Of a DNA stretch of 11,166 bases, positions 1 through 6,385 are shown one piece after another. The notes beneath the pieces were generated by a model, which was not told the DNA's origin, did not search any database, and saw only the letters and a list, made by a program, of their open reading frames with translations. Position numbers and translations under genes: made by a program. The stretch comes from Tissierellia bacterium (GTDB lineage Bacteria; Bacillota_A; Clostridia; Tissierellales; Peptoniphilaceae): NCBI GenBank assembly GCA_012513395.1, contig JAAZCH010000347.1, forward strand, positions 1-11,166, in the 5' to 3' direction. Each line of letters opens with the position of its first letter. The first letter of the stretch is position 1.

Positions 1-54
1 ATTAAGTATAGATAACTAGTCTCTCCTTTTGTTTGCGGTGAGACTATTTTTTAT
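1..54 (+). promoter_or_regulatory. 3' end of L10 (rplJ) leader with attenuator-like hairpin
   Basis: A hairpin lies directly upstream of the rplJ ribosome binding site. The arms are AGTCTCTCC (18-26) and GGTGAGACT (37-45): 6 bp, one T-T mismatch, then 2 GC pairs. A run of six T follows (47-52), so it looks like an intrinsic terminator placed just before the gene. In Firmicutes the rplJL leader RNA binds the L10-L7/L12 complex and ends in such a terminator, which gives autogenous control by attenuation. Only the downstream part is in the window, so the L10-binding fold cannot be checked. It could instead be the terminator of the preceding gene, but its closeness to the start of rplJ favours attenuation. 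Confidence 0.65.
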
Positions 55-66
55 GGAGGTGAAAGA

Positions 67-621
67 GTGAAAGATACTGTTTTAAAACGAAAAGAAGCTA
101 TCGTTAGTGAAATAGAAGAAAAAATTAGTAATTCTCATTCAGTTGTTATAGTTGACTATAGAGGACTTTCAGTTTCAGAAGTTACTGAACTTAGAAGTCA
201 ATTTAGAGACAACGACATAGACTATAAGGTATATAAAAATACTTTAATGAGAAGAGCATTTACAAATCTAGGACATGAAGATATGCTAGAATATCTAACA
301 GGCCCTAACGCAATAGCTTTTGCTAACTCAGATGCAACTGCATCGGCAAAAGTAACTACTAAGTTTGCTAAAGAAAATACCAAACTTGAAATTAAAGCTG
401 GTCTATTAGGAGATAAAGTTTTAGACGTAGATGGAATCTCTAAACTAGCGAAGATACCTACCAGAGAAGTACTCATCGGTAAATTAGTGGGAAGCTTAAG
501 CTCTCCAATATCAAACTTTGTAAATACTACACAACAATTGACACATACACCTTTGAGAAATCTTATTCACGTAGCAGAAACGCTAGCTGAGAGACAAGGA
601 ACAGAAGCTGCTGTTGAATAA
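67..621 (+). CDS. rplJ: Large ribosomal subunit protein L10
   Basis: Ribosomal protein L10 (uL10) forms the base of the ribosomal stalk: its N-terminal domain binds 23S rRNA and its C-terminal helix carries L7/L12 dimers, which recruit translation GTPases. The 184-residue product fits the family (about 165-185). It has the typical N-terminus with KRKEAIVSEI, the VVDYRGLSV-like strand (VIVDYRGLSVSEV), the KNTLMRRAF segment and the LTGPNAIAFA motif around residues 78-87. The start is GTG at 67, preceded by GGAGGTG at 55-61. The ATG at 53 is out of frame and stops after five codons. rplL follows after a 55-nt AT-rich gap, the conserved stalk gene pair. Expression is probably controlled through the hairpin just upstream. 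Confidence 0.96.
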   Translation: MKDTVLKRKEAIVSEIEEKISNSHSVVIVDYRGLSVSEVTELRSQFRDNDIDYKVYKNTLMRRAFTNLGHEDMLEYLTGPNAIAFANSDATASAKVTTKFAKENTKLEIKAGLLGDKVLDVDGISKLAKIPTREVLIGKLVGSLSSPISNFVNTTQQLTHTPLRNLIHVAETLAERQGTEAAVE

Positions 622-676
622 TCACAGCAAATAATTTAAAAAAATATTATTAATAATAAAATATCGGAGGATAATA

Positions 677-1066
677 ATGGAAAAATTAACTATTGAGCAA
701 ATTATTGAAACAATTGACAATCTTACAGTTGTTGAACTTAACGAATTAGTAGAAACACTTCAAGAAAAATACGGAGTATCAGCTGCACCAGTTATGATGG
801 CAGGCGGAGCTCCAGCAGCAGGTGGAGAAGAAGCAGGAGCAGCAGCTGCAGAACAATCAGAATTTGACGTAATCTTAGCATCAGCAGGAGCAGAAAAAAT
901 CCAAGTAATCAAAGCTGTTAGAGAACTTACAGGTTTAGGATTAAAAGATGCTAAAGCTTTAGTTGACGAAGCACCAAAAGCTGTTAAAGAAGGCGTAGGC
1001 AAAGAAGAAGCAGAAGAAATTAAAGAAAAACTTGAAGCAGTTGGAGCAACTATAGAATTAAAATAA
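677..1066 (+). CDS. rplL: Large ribosomal subunit protein L7/L12
   Basis: L7/L12 (bL12) is the multicopy stalk protein that contacts EF-G, EF-Tu and initiation and release factors. The 129-residue product shows the usual three parts: an N-terminal dimerisation and L10-binding region (about 1-35, [20 protein letters not shown]), a flexible Ala/Gly/Glu-rich hinge (about 36-60), and a globular C-terminal domain (about 61-129) with [20 protein letters not shown], the GTPase-contacting helices, and the ending ATIELK. GGAGG (666-670) precedes the ATG by 6 nt. A strong terminator follows within 20 nt of the stop, so the stalk genes form a closed rplJL unit. The expected downstream rpoB is not there. 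Confidence 0.97.
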   Translation: MEKLTIEQIIETIDNLTVVELNELVETLQEKYGVSAAPVMMAGGAPAAGGEEAGAAAAEQSEFDVILASAGAEKIQVIKAVRELTGLGLKDAKALVDEAPKAVKEGVGKEEAEEIKEKLEAVGATIELK

Positions 1067-1083
1067 TTAATTCCAAATAATTT

Positions 1084-1131
1084 AAAACCTCTGAATTTTT
1101 AGCATTTAGCTGAAAACATCAGAGGTTTTTT
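1084..1131 (+). terminator. Intrinsic terminator after rplL
   Basis: Perfect 11-bp outer stem: AAAACCTCTGA (1084-1094) pairs with TCAGAGGTTTT (1119-1129), followed by further T. The apparent loop folds again: TTTTTAGC (1096-1103) pairs with GCTGAAAA (1109-1116) through one T-G wobble. The result is a nearly continuous long hairpin with a 5-nt tip. It lies 17 nt after the rplL stop and ends in a T tract, so it should end rplJL transcription efficiently. Its 5' arm is nearly identical to that of the terminator after copB. Confidence 0.93.
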
Positions 1132-1156
1132 AATAGAAAAAACATTTATGATTTGG

Positions 1157-1167
1157 TATCTTAATAT
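1157..1167 (+). repeat. TATCTTAATAT element, copy 1 (far upstream of copB)
   Basis: First of three exact copies of TATCTTAATAT in the window, all in promoter regions. It can be read as a short dyad (TAT, spacer CTTA, ATA). A TTATAAAA stretch follows at 1173-1180 and could be a -10-like box. AT-rich composition makes chance possible, so an operator role is only a suggestion. Confidence 0.3.
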
Positions 1168-1233
1168 ATTTGTTATAAAAAGGGTATGTAAGTAAAATAG
1201 ATTTATTGAGATTACTTTATAAATAAAATTTCA

Positions 1234-1262
1234 TATCTTAATATGATAATTTAATTTATAAT
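1234..1262 (+). promoter_or_regulatory. Candidate copB promoter with TATCTTAATAT dyad (copy 2)
   Basis: A consensus -10 box TATAAT lies at 1257-1262, 35 nt before the copB start, giving a leader of about 29 nt. No good -35 box is seen at normal spacing. That place is taken by TATCTTAATAT (1234-1244), part of the dyad CATAT-CTTA-ATATG (1232-1245). An imperfect -35 overlapped by a dyad fits an activator- or repressor-controlled promoter, as expected for a metal-responsive pump. The known CopY operator (TACAnnTGTA) is not visible. The 231-nt gap between rplL and copB otherwise holds only the rplL terminator and dyad copy 1. Confidence 0.4.
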
Positions 1263-1297
1263 TTCTTTGGGTCTAAATTTAGGAGGTGGGATTCTAA

Positions 1298-3445
1298 ATG
1301 AAAAAAAGTACAAATCATGAAGATAAGCATCACGAAAGAATGAATAAAGTAAATGAGGATTATAATCATCATAAAGCTCATAATGAAGAAAAGATCAGTG
1401 AAGAGAAAATGGAAGATAATCACAATCATCTCCACGAAGATTACAATCACAATAATCATGAGGCAATTCATGGAGAAGATGAAAAAGGACATGATCATCA
1501 TAGTGATGACCACCATCAACATCATCACGGAAACTTTAAAGAACTGTTTTTAAAATCTTTGCCACTCGCGATACCTATAATGGTATTATCGCCAATGATG
1601 GGAATGACTCTTCCTTTTCAATTTACATTTCCATATTCTGATATTATAGTAAGCATTTTATCTACAATACTTTTAATCTATGGAGGTAAACCTTTTTATA
1701 AAGGAGCAATGGAAGAATTCAAGAAAAAAACTCCAGGGATGATGGCATTGGTTTCTTTGGGAATTACAGTTTCTTATGTCTATAGTATTTATGCGGTAAT
1801 CTCAAAATATATTTCAGGTCAACATATTATGGACTTCTTTTTTGAATTTACTTCATTGATATTAATAATGTTATTGGGACATTGGATAGAAATGAGAGCA
1901 GTTGGAGATGCAGGAGATGCGCAAAAATCCCTTGCTGAATTATTACCAAAGGATGCACATGTATTAAAAGAAGATGAATCCATAGAAATTCGTCCTGTTT
2001 CTGAACTTAAAATTGGAGATATAGTGAGGGTACAAGGTGGAGAAAATGTACCTGCTGACGGGATAGTTATAAGAGGGGAATCACGAGTAAACGAAGCTCT
2101 ATTGACAGGAGAATCTAAACCTATTTTAAAAGAAGTAAATGATACGGTGATAGGAGGATCTACAAACGGCGATGGAGTTTTATTTATAGAAGTCCAGGAG
2201 ACAGGAGAAAAGTCTTTTATTTCCCAAGTCCAAACCTTAATTGGCCAAGCTCAAGATCAACCATCTCGTGCTGAAGGTCTGGCAAACAAGGTGGCTGGAT
2301 GGTTATTTTATATAGCTGTGATTGTTTCTGCCATTGCATTTTTCGTATGGTTGACAGTAGAAGATTTACAAACTGCAATTAATTTCACCGTAACTACACT
2401 TGTAATAGCATGTCCACATGCCTTGGGTTTAGCTATTCCTTTGGTAATAGCTAGAAGTACTAGTCTAGGTGCTAGTAGGGGCTTATTAGTAAAGGATAGA
2501 GAAGCATTGGAATTTGCTAATAAAGCTGATGTAATGATATTGGACAAAACAGGTACTTTAACTACTGGTGAATTTAAAGTATTGGAATTATTTATTTTAG
2601 ATAAAAATTATACAGAAGATGAATTTGTATCTTTAATTGGTGGAATAGAAAGTGGGTCTAGCCATCCTATCGCCCAATCTATCGTAAATTATTTAAAAGA
2701 AAAAGATATTATACCAACGAATTTTGATTCAGTTGATGTAATATCTGGATCCGGAGTAGAAGGAAGAACAAAGGGGAAGACCTATAAACTGATTAGTGAA
2801 AAAGCATATGGAAAAAAATTAGATCTCGAATTGCCAATAGGAGCTACTCTAAGCATTTTAGTTGAAAATGAAAATGCAATAGGAGCAGTAGCTTTAGGTG
2901 ATGAGTTAAAACCTACTAGCAAAGAACTTATTAAGACCCTAATAGACAGGGGTATAACGCCAATTATGGCTACAGGAGATAACGAAGAAGCAGCAAAGGC
3001 TGTAGCAGAAGAATTGGATATAGATTATAAGTCAAATCAATCTCCAGAAGATAAATATAAACTAGTGGAATCATTGAAGAATCAAAACAAAATTGTTATT
3101 ATGGTGGGTGATGGCGTCAACGATGCACCTTCGCTAGCTTTAGCAGATGTCGGTGTAGCTGTAGGTGCTGGCACAAAGGTTGCTATAGACTCAGCTGATA
3201 TAATTTTGATTCAATCAGACCCAGGAGATATTGAATCATTTTTGGAACTTTCTAGAAATACCACTAAAAAAATGAAAGAAAATTTATTGTGGGGAGCAGG
3301 ATATAATTTTATTGCCATTCCTTTGGCAGCAGGAATATTAGCACCAATGGGAGTAGTATTAACTCCTTCAGTGGGAGCTATATTAATGTCTCTCTCTACT
3401 GTTATAGTAGCAATTAATGCTATGATGTTAAAGTTAGATAGTTAA
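1298..3445 (+). CDS. copB: CopB-type (P1B-3) copper/silver exporting P-type ATPase
   Basis: Membrane P-type ATPase exporting copper (Cu+/Cu2+) and probably silver, using ATP through a phospho-aspartate intermediate. At 715 residues it has all catalytic motifs: TGES (270-273, actuator), DKTGT with the phosphorylated D416, the SHP nucleotide-binding motif (455-457) and GDGVNDAP (604-611). The metal-site signatures point to subgroup P1B-3: CPH at 372-374 in TM6 rather than CPC, NLLWGAGYN (662-670) in TM7 and MSLST (697-701) in TM8. About eight membrane segments are visible, four before the actuator domain (from about residue 85). The first 78 residues hold 20 histidines among many Glu/Asp/Asn and no CxxC metal-binding domain, as in Enterococcus hirae CopB. 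AGGAGGTGGG (1281-1290) fixes the ATG. It is flanked by terminators on both sides and is therefore monocistronic. No copper regulator or chaperone is adjacent. Exact metal preference cannot be read from the sequence. Confidence 0.93.
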   Translation: MKKSTNHEDKHHERMNKVNEDYNHHKAHNEEKISEEKMEDNHNHLHEDYNHNNHEAIHGEDEKGHDHHSDDHHQHHHGNFKELFLKSLPLAIPIMVLSPMMGMTLPFQFTFPYSDIIVSILSTILLIYGGKPFYKGAMEEFKKKTPGMMALVSLGITVSYVYSIYAVISKYISGQHIMDFFFEFTSLILIMLLGHWIEMRAVGDAGDAQKSLAELLPKDAHVLKEDESIEIRPVSELKIGDIVRVQGGENVPADGIVIRGESRVNEALLTGESKPILKEVNDTVIGGSTNGDGVLFIEVQETGEKSFISQVQTLIGQAQDQPSRAEGLANKVAGWLFYIAVIVSAIAFFVWLTVEDLQTAINFTVTTLVIACPHALGLAIPLVIARSTSLGASRGLLVKDREALEFANKADVMILDKTGTLTTGEFKVLELFILDKNYTEDEFVSLIGGIESGSSHPIAQSIVNYLKEKDIIPTNFDSVDVISGSGVEGRTKGKTYKLISEKAYGKKLDLELPIGATLSILVENENAIGAVALGDELKPTSKELIKTLIDRGITPIMATGDNEEAAKAVAEELDIDYKSNQSPEDKYKLVESLKNQNKIVIMVGDGVNDAPSLALADVGVAVGAGTKVAIDSADIILIQSDPGDIESFLELSRNTTKKMKENLLWGAGYNFIAIPLAAGILAPMGVVLTPSVGAILMSLSTVIVAINAMMLKLDS

Positions 3446-3471
3446 AAAAAGAATATTGGAAGTATTATTTT

Positions 3472-3505
3472 AAACCTCTGAGAGTGCTATAATCCAGAGG
3501 TTTTT
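3472..3505 (+). terminator. Intrinsic terminator after copB
   Basis: AAACCTCTG (3472-3480) pairs perfectly over 9 bp with CAGAGGTTT (3495-3503). The loop is 14 nt and a T run covers 3501-3505. It begins 27 nt after the copB stop. The stem is the same as the outer stem of the terminator after rplL, including most of the flanking T/A bases. Confidence 0.9.
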
Positions 3506-3524
3506 CCAATGTTATATATATAGA

Positions 3525-3551
3525 TTGCAAAACAAAGTAATTTATTATAAA
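3525..3551 (+). promoter_or_regulatory. Candidate proBA promoter
   Basis: A -35-like TTGCAA (3525-3530) is followed by a -10-like TATAAA (3546-3551). The spacer is 15 nt, shorter than the usual 17, so the match is only moderate. It sits between the copB terminator and proB, where a promoter is needed because transcription from copB should stop. TACAAT at 3570-3575 is another possible -10 but lacks a -35 partner. No T-box or other proline-sensing leader is evident in the 93 nt between the terminator and proB. Confidence 0.35.
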
Positions 3552-3598
3552 CTAAAAACATAAATTAATTACAATATAGTTAAAAAAGGGGAACTGCT

Positions 3599-4384
3599 AT
3601 GAGAAAATTTAGCAACGAATTAAAACGAATCGTTATTAAAGTAGGTTCATCCTCCATCACCCATGAAGGCGGAGAAGTGAACTTAGAAAGAATCTGGGAT
3701 TTGGCATGGGAAATATCAAATCTAAAAAACCAAGGTATAGATGTAGTATTGGTATCTTCAGGAGCAATTGCAGCAGGTGCAAAGCGAATGGGATTTACAG
3801 AAAGACCTAAAGACATCTCTGGTAAACAAGCTGCTGCATCAGTAGGGCAAGTTGCATTAATGCAGACTTACTCCAGAGCATTTAGCGAATTTAATTACGC
3901 AGTAGGTCAAATTCTAGTTACAAAACATATAATAACTGATCCCGTTATGAATGAAAATGCTAGAAATACCTTTAACGAATTAATAGAATTAAATGTAGTT
4001 CCCATTGTAAATGAGAATGATACTATATCCACATATGAAATTCAATTTGGAGATAATGACACGCTTTCCGCTTTAGTATCCGTAGCTATAGAAGCTGATT
4101 TATTAATTCTACTTTCGGATGTAGATGGATTTTATGACAGAAATCCTAGCGACCCAGAAGCAATTATGATGAAGGAAATCTGCACAATTGATGATGAAGT
4201 TAGATCATGTGCAGGTGGTGCTGGTACCTCTGTAGGAACGGGCGGTATGGTTACGAAGCTAAATGCTGCATCAATTTGTATGGAACAAGGAATAGATATG
4301 GTATTGGCTAATAGCAAGGATTTAAAAGTTCTTAGGTCTATTGTTAAGGGAGAAGATGTAGGGACATTATTTAGGGGGGAATAA
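3599..4384 (+). CDS. proB: Glutamate 5-kinase (gamma-glutamyl kinase)
   Basis: Cytosolic kinase for the first, committed step of proline synthesis: L-glutamate + ATP to gamma-glutamyl phosphate, which is handed to ProA. The 261-residue product is an amino-acid-kinase fold. It shows IVIKVGSSSIT (11-21; ATP-binding lysine K14), VLVSSGAIAAG (50-60), NENDT (138-142), FGDNDTLSA (150-158) and LLSDVDGFYDRNP, with GTGGMVTKLNAA near residue 213. It ends right after the kinase domain and lacks the C-terminal PUA domain of the 367-residue E. coli enzyme; such short forms are common in Firmicutes. AGGGGAA lies just upstream of the ATG. The stop is 1 nt from the proA start, so the two are translationally coupled. 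Proline feedback control is expected from the family but cannot be seen here. Confidence 0.95.
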   Translation: MRKFSNELKRIVIKVGSSSITHEGGEVNLERIWDLAWEISNLKNQGIDVVLVSSGAIAAGAKRMGFTERPKDISGKQAAASVGQVALMQTYSRAFSEFNYAVGQILVTKHIITDPVMNENARNTFNELIELNVVPIVNENDTISTYEIQFGDNDTLSALVSVAIEADLLILLSDVDGFYDRNPSDPEAIMMKEICTIDDEVRSCAGGAGTSVGTGGMVTKLNAASICMEQGIDMVLANSKDLKVLRSIVKGEDVGTLFRGE

Positions 4385-4385
4385 A

Positions 4386-5627
4386 GTGCTAATAGAAATA
4401 GGGAAAAAAGCCAAATTAGCTTCTAAAGAATTGGCAAAGCTAAGTACAAATGAAAAAAACAAAATATTGAATTCCATTAAAGATTCAATTTCTAGAAATA
4501 GAAAAAACATAGTTGAAAGTAACGAGTTGGATATAAAAGCTGGAAAAGAAAGTAATTTATCTGCAGCTCTTTTAGACAGACTTTTGCTTGATGACAAAAG
4601 AGTAGACGGTTTATTAGACTCTATTGACTACGTAATAAGTTTAGACGATCCAATAGGTAAAATTGAAAACATGAAGACCATGGCGAATGGTCTTATTGTA
4701 GGCTCTAAAACAACACCAATGGGCGTATTAGGCATTATATATGAGTCGAGACCCAACGTTACCTTAGACTGCGCACTTCTTTGTATAAAGTCATCTAACG
4801 CTTTAATATTAAAGGGTGGCAAAGAGGCAATAAATACTAATATTGCAATTGAAGAAGCAATTAAGGAAGGGATAGAAGAAGCTGGATTCAATCCTGATTT
4901 TGTTCAATTAATAAAAGATAGTGCAAGAGAAGTAACTGAAGAGTTTATGAGGTTGAATGAATACTTGGACGTTTTAATACCTCGTGGTAGTGGAAGATTG
5001 ATAAAATCTGTATCTGAAAATGCCAATGTCCCTGTTATAACCACAGGAGAAGGGAATTGTCATGTTTATATAGATGAGACTGCCGATATAAATATGGCGC
5101 TACCAATCATAGAAAATGCTAAAACCCAAAGAACTGGGGTATGTAATGCAATGGAAACATTATTGATTAATTCTTCTATCGGGGAAGAATTTTACAAGGG
5201 TTTAGAAGATATAATTAGAAAACATAACGTTAAAGTCTATGGCTGCGAAAAATCCAAAATGTATTTGCCCTTTATTGAAGATGCAACTGAAACAGAATAT
5301 GATACAGAATTTCTAGATATGGCTTTTGCTATGAAAATTGTAGACTCTGTTGAAGAAGCCATTGAACATATAGGAAAGTACAGCACAGGACATTCAGAGT
5401 CAATAGTTACAAATAAGTATACTTCTAGTCAGAAATTTTTAGACGAAGTGGATTCCGCATGTGTATATGTAAATGCCTCCACTAGGTTCACCGATGGTGG
5501 TGAATTAGGTATGGGTGCAGAAATGGGGATTTCAACTCAAAAACTTCATGCCAGAGGCCCTATCGGACTAGAACAATTGACTAGTAAAAAGTATATAATT
5601 TATGGACAAGGTCAAATTAGACAATAA
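4386..5627 (+). CDS. proA: Gamma-glutamyl phosphate reductase (glutamate-5-semialdehyde dehydrogenase)
   Basis: Second step of proline synthesis: NADPH-dependent reduction of gamma-glutamyl phosphate to glutamate-5-semialdehyde, which cyclises to pyrroline-5-carboxylate. The 413-residue product has the family's usual length (417 in E. coli) and an aldehyde-dehydrogenase fold. Visible signatures are GVLGIIYESRPNVT (YESRP at 119-123), CIKSSNALILKGGKEA, LIPRGSGRLI, and the catalytic cysteine C253 in KTQRTGVCNAMET. The C-terminal DGGELGMGAEMGISTQKLHA segment also matches. The start is GTG at 4386, with AGGGGGGA (4373-4380) inside the end of proB as its ribosome binding site. No proC is in the window. 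There is no clear terminator before the next gene, so some readthrough into the regulator is possible. Confidence 0.96.
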   Translation: MLIEIGKKAKLASKELAKLSTNEKNKILNSIKDSISRNRKNIVESNELDIKAGKESNLSAALLDRLLLDDKRVDGLLDSIDYVISLDDPIGKIENMKTMANGLIVGSKTTPMGVLGIIYESRPNVTLDCALLCIKSSNALILKGGKEAINTNIAIEEAIKEGIEEAGFNPDFVQLIKDSAREVTEEFMRLNEYLDVLIPRGSGRLIKSVSENANVPVITTGEGNCHVYIDETADINMALPIIENAKTQRTGVCNAMETLLINSSIGEEFYKGLEDIIRKHNVKVYGCEKSKMYLPFIEDATETEYDTEFLDMAFAMKIVDSVEEAIEHIGKYSTGHSESIVTNKYTSSQKFLDEVDSACVYVNASTRFTDGGELGMGAEMGISTQKLHARGPIGLEQLTSKKYIIYGQGQIRQ

Positions 5628-5649
5628 TAAAATATTTTTACGCTGATTA

Positions 5650-5681
5650 TATCTTAATATAAAATTGTTTTATGGTATAAT
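5650..5681 (+). promoter_or_regulatory. Extended -10 promoter of the XRE-cupin gene, with TATCTTAATAT dyad (copy 3)
   Basis: TATAAT at 5676-5681 is preceded by TGG (5673-5675), an extended -10 (TGn). The -35 region is poor (CTTAAT at 5653-5658 with a 17-nt spacer), as is usual for extended -10 promoters. That position coincides with TATCTTAATAT (5650-5660), inside the dyad TTATAT-CTTA-ATATAA (5647-5662). A protein bound there would block polymerase, so self-repression by the encoded regulator is one possibility. Predicted transcription starts near 5688, about 18 nt before the ATG. Confidence 0.55.
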
Positions 5682-5705
5682 GCAATTGTAGAAATAGGAG
5701 GATAT

Positions 5706-6272
5706 ATGTTAGGAAATAAGATAAGACATTTAAGAAAATCTCAAAAATTAAAGTTAAATGATGTTGCAGAAAGATCAGGACTTTCTGTTAGCTATATTTC
5801 ACAACTAGAGAGGGATTTAGTTGAACCAAGTCTTTCATCTTTAAAAAAAATTGCATCAGCACTTAGTACGCCAATATATTTATTAATTGACGATTCTGAG
5901 CATGATAATATTTTGATGAGAAAAAGTGAAAGACCGGTAATGAGCTTTGCAAATACAGATACTAAATTTGAAATTGTATCTACAACAACACAAAATATAA
6001 ACTTTTCACCCAAGATGTTGATGGTTCAGTTTTTCATACCAGCGGGTAGTGAAGACTCAGAAGACTATATAACACATACAGCTGAAGAATTAATAGTGTT
6101 GATACAAGGGAAACTAGAAGTAACTTATGGGGATTCTGTATATGAATTAGAACCTGGAGACTCAATTTATGTACAAGAAAATATTCCTCATCGAATTGCC
6201 AACACATCAGAAGAAGAAGCTATAGGTTATTATGTAGTTACACCGCCATCAATTCCAAAGCATGAATCTTAA
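5706..6272 (+). CDS. XRE-family transcriptional regulator with C-terminal cupin domain
   Basis: DNA-binding regulator of 188 residues. Residues about 4-60 form a lambda-repressor/Cro-type helix-turn-helix (NKIRHLRKSQKLKLNDVAE, then SGLSVSYISQLERD with the recognition helix near 28-36, then PSLSSLKKIASAL). After a linker, residues about 104-175 form a cupin_2 barrel with H124 and E128 in HTAEE and PGDSIYVQENIPHR ending at H162-R163, a typical ligand- or metal-binding sensor. AGGAGG (5696-5701) precedes the ATG by 4 nt. Proteins of this build often control genes for amino-acid, polyamine or small-molecule uptake and degradation, usually next door. Here the neighbours are proBA upstream and the TRAP operon downstream, the latter behind its own promoter. 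The ligand is unknown. Confidence 0.9.
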   Translation: MLGNKIRHLRKSQKLKLNDVAERSGLSVSYISQLERDLVEPSLSSLKKIASALSTPIYLLIDDSEHDNILMRKSERPVMSFANTDTKFEIVSTTTQNINFSPKMLMVQFFIPAGSEDSEDYITHTAEELIVLIQGKLEVTYGDSVYELEPGDSIYVQENIPHRIANTSEEEAIGYYVVTPPSIPKHES

Positions 6273-6307
6273 AATTTAAGAGGTAGAGTTTTCTACCTCT
6301 TAAATTT
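6272..6307 (+). terminator. Perfect 16-bp hairpin after the regulator gene (probable terminator)
   Basis: The 16-nt arm 6272-6287 (containing AAGAGGTAGA) is exactly complementary to 6292-6307 (containing TCTACCTCTT), with the 4-nt loop GTTT. The arm begins on the last base of the regulator's stop codon. The 3' side is TTAAATTTAG rather than a clean T run, so termination may be weaker than at the two terminators upstream. Being symmetric, it could work in either direction. It separates the regulator from the transporter promoter. Confidence 0.75.
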
Positions 6308-6328
6308 AGTTATCAAACAATAATTCTA

Positions 6329-6357
6329 TTTACAAAAACTTAATCTTTTGCTATGAT
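6329..6357 (+). promoter_or_regulatory. Promoter of the TRAP-TAXI-rho operon
   Basis: The best promoter in the window: -35 TTTACA (6329-6334, 5 of 6 consensus), a 17-nt spacer and -10 TATGAT (6352-6357, 5 of 6), with an extended -10 TGC at 6349-6351. Transcription should start near 6364-6365. That leaves a leader of about 18 nt before the proposed AUU start at 6383, but about 138 nt if translation began at the ATG at 6503. No clear operator is seen beside it. Confidence 0.7.
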
Positions 6358-6372
6358 TTATTAGGTTGAAGA

Positions 6373-6385
6373 AGGTGAGAATATT
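6373..6385 (+). promoter_or_regulatory. Ribosome binding site that decides the permease start (AUU codon)
   Basis: AGGTGA (6373-6378) matches the anti-Shine-Dalgarno sequence, and ATT at 6383-6385 is at an ideal distance (7 nt from the GG). The reading frame is open only from 6365, after a TAG at 6362. It contains no ATG, GTG or TTG until 6503, which has no comparable site before it. AUU is a rare but established start codon, known best from infC. Confidence 0.6.

Noticed and set aside
53..70. Five-codon frame (ATG at 53) overlapping the rplJ ribosome binding site
   Set aside because: It has no ribosome binding site of its own, and its ATG overlaps the rplJ Shine-Dalgarno sequence; most likely coincidental.
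645..658. Palindrome TATTATTAATAATA between rplJ and rplL
   Set aside because: It consists only of A and T in an AT-rich spacer, would form a weak stem and has no T run. The two genes are expected to be cotranscribed.
1256..1528. Open frame on the - strand rich in Met and Ile, opposite the start of copB
   Set aside because: It is the antisense image of the CAT/AAT-rich histidine tail (CAT reads as ATG in reverse). It has no ribosome binding site and its composition is explained entirely by copB.
3599..4384. ProB ending without the PUA domain, considered as a truncation
   Set aside because: The stop is followed 1 nt later by proA with a proper ribosome binding site, the kinase domain is complete, and PUA-less ProB is common in Firmicutes. 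It is a normal variant.
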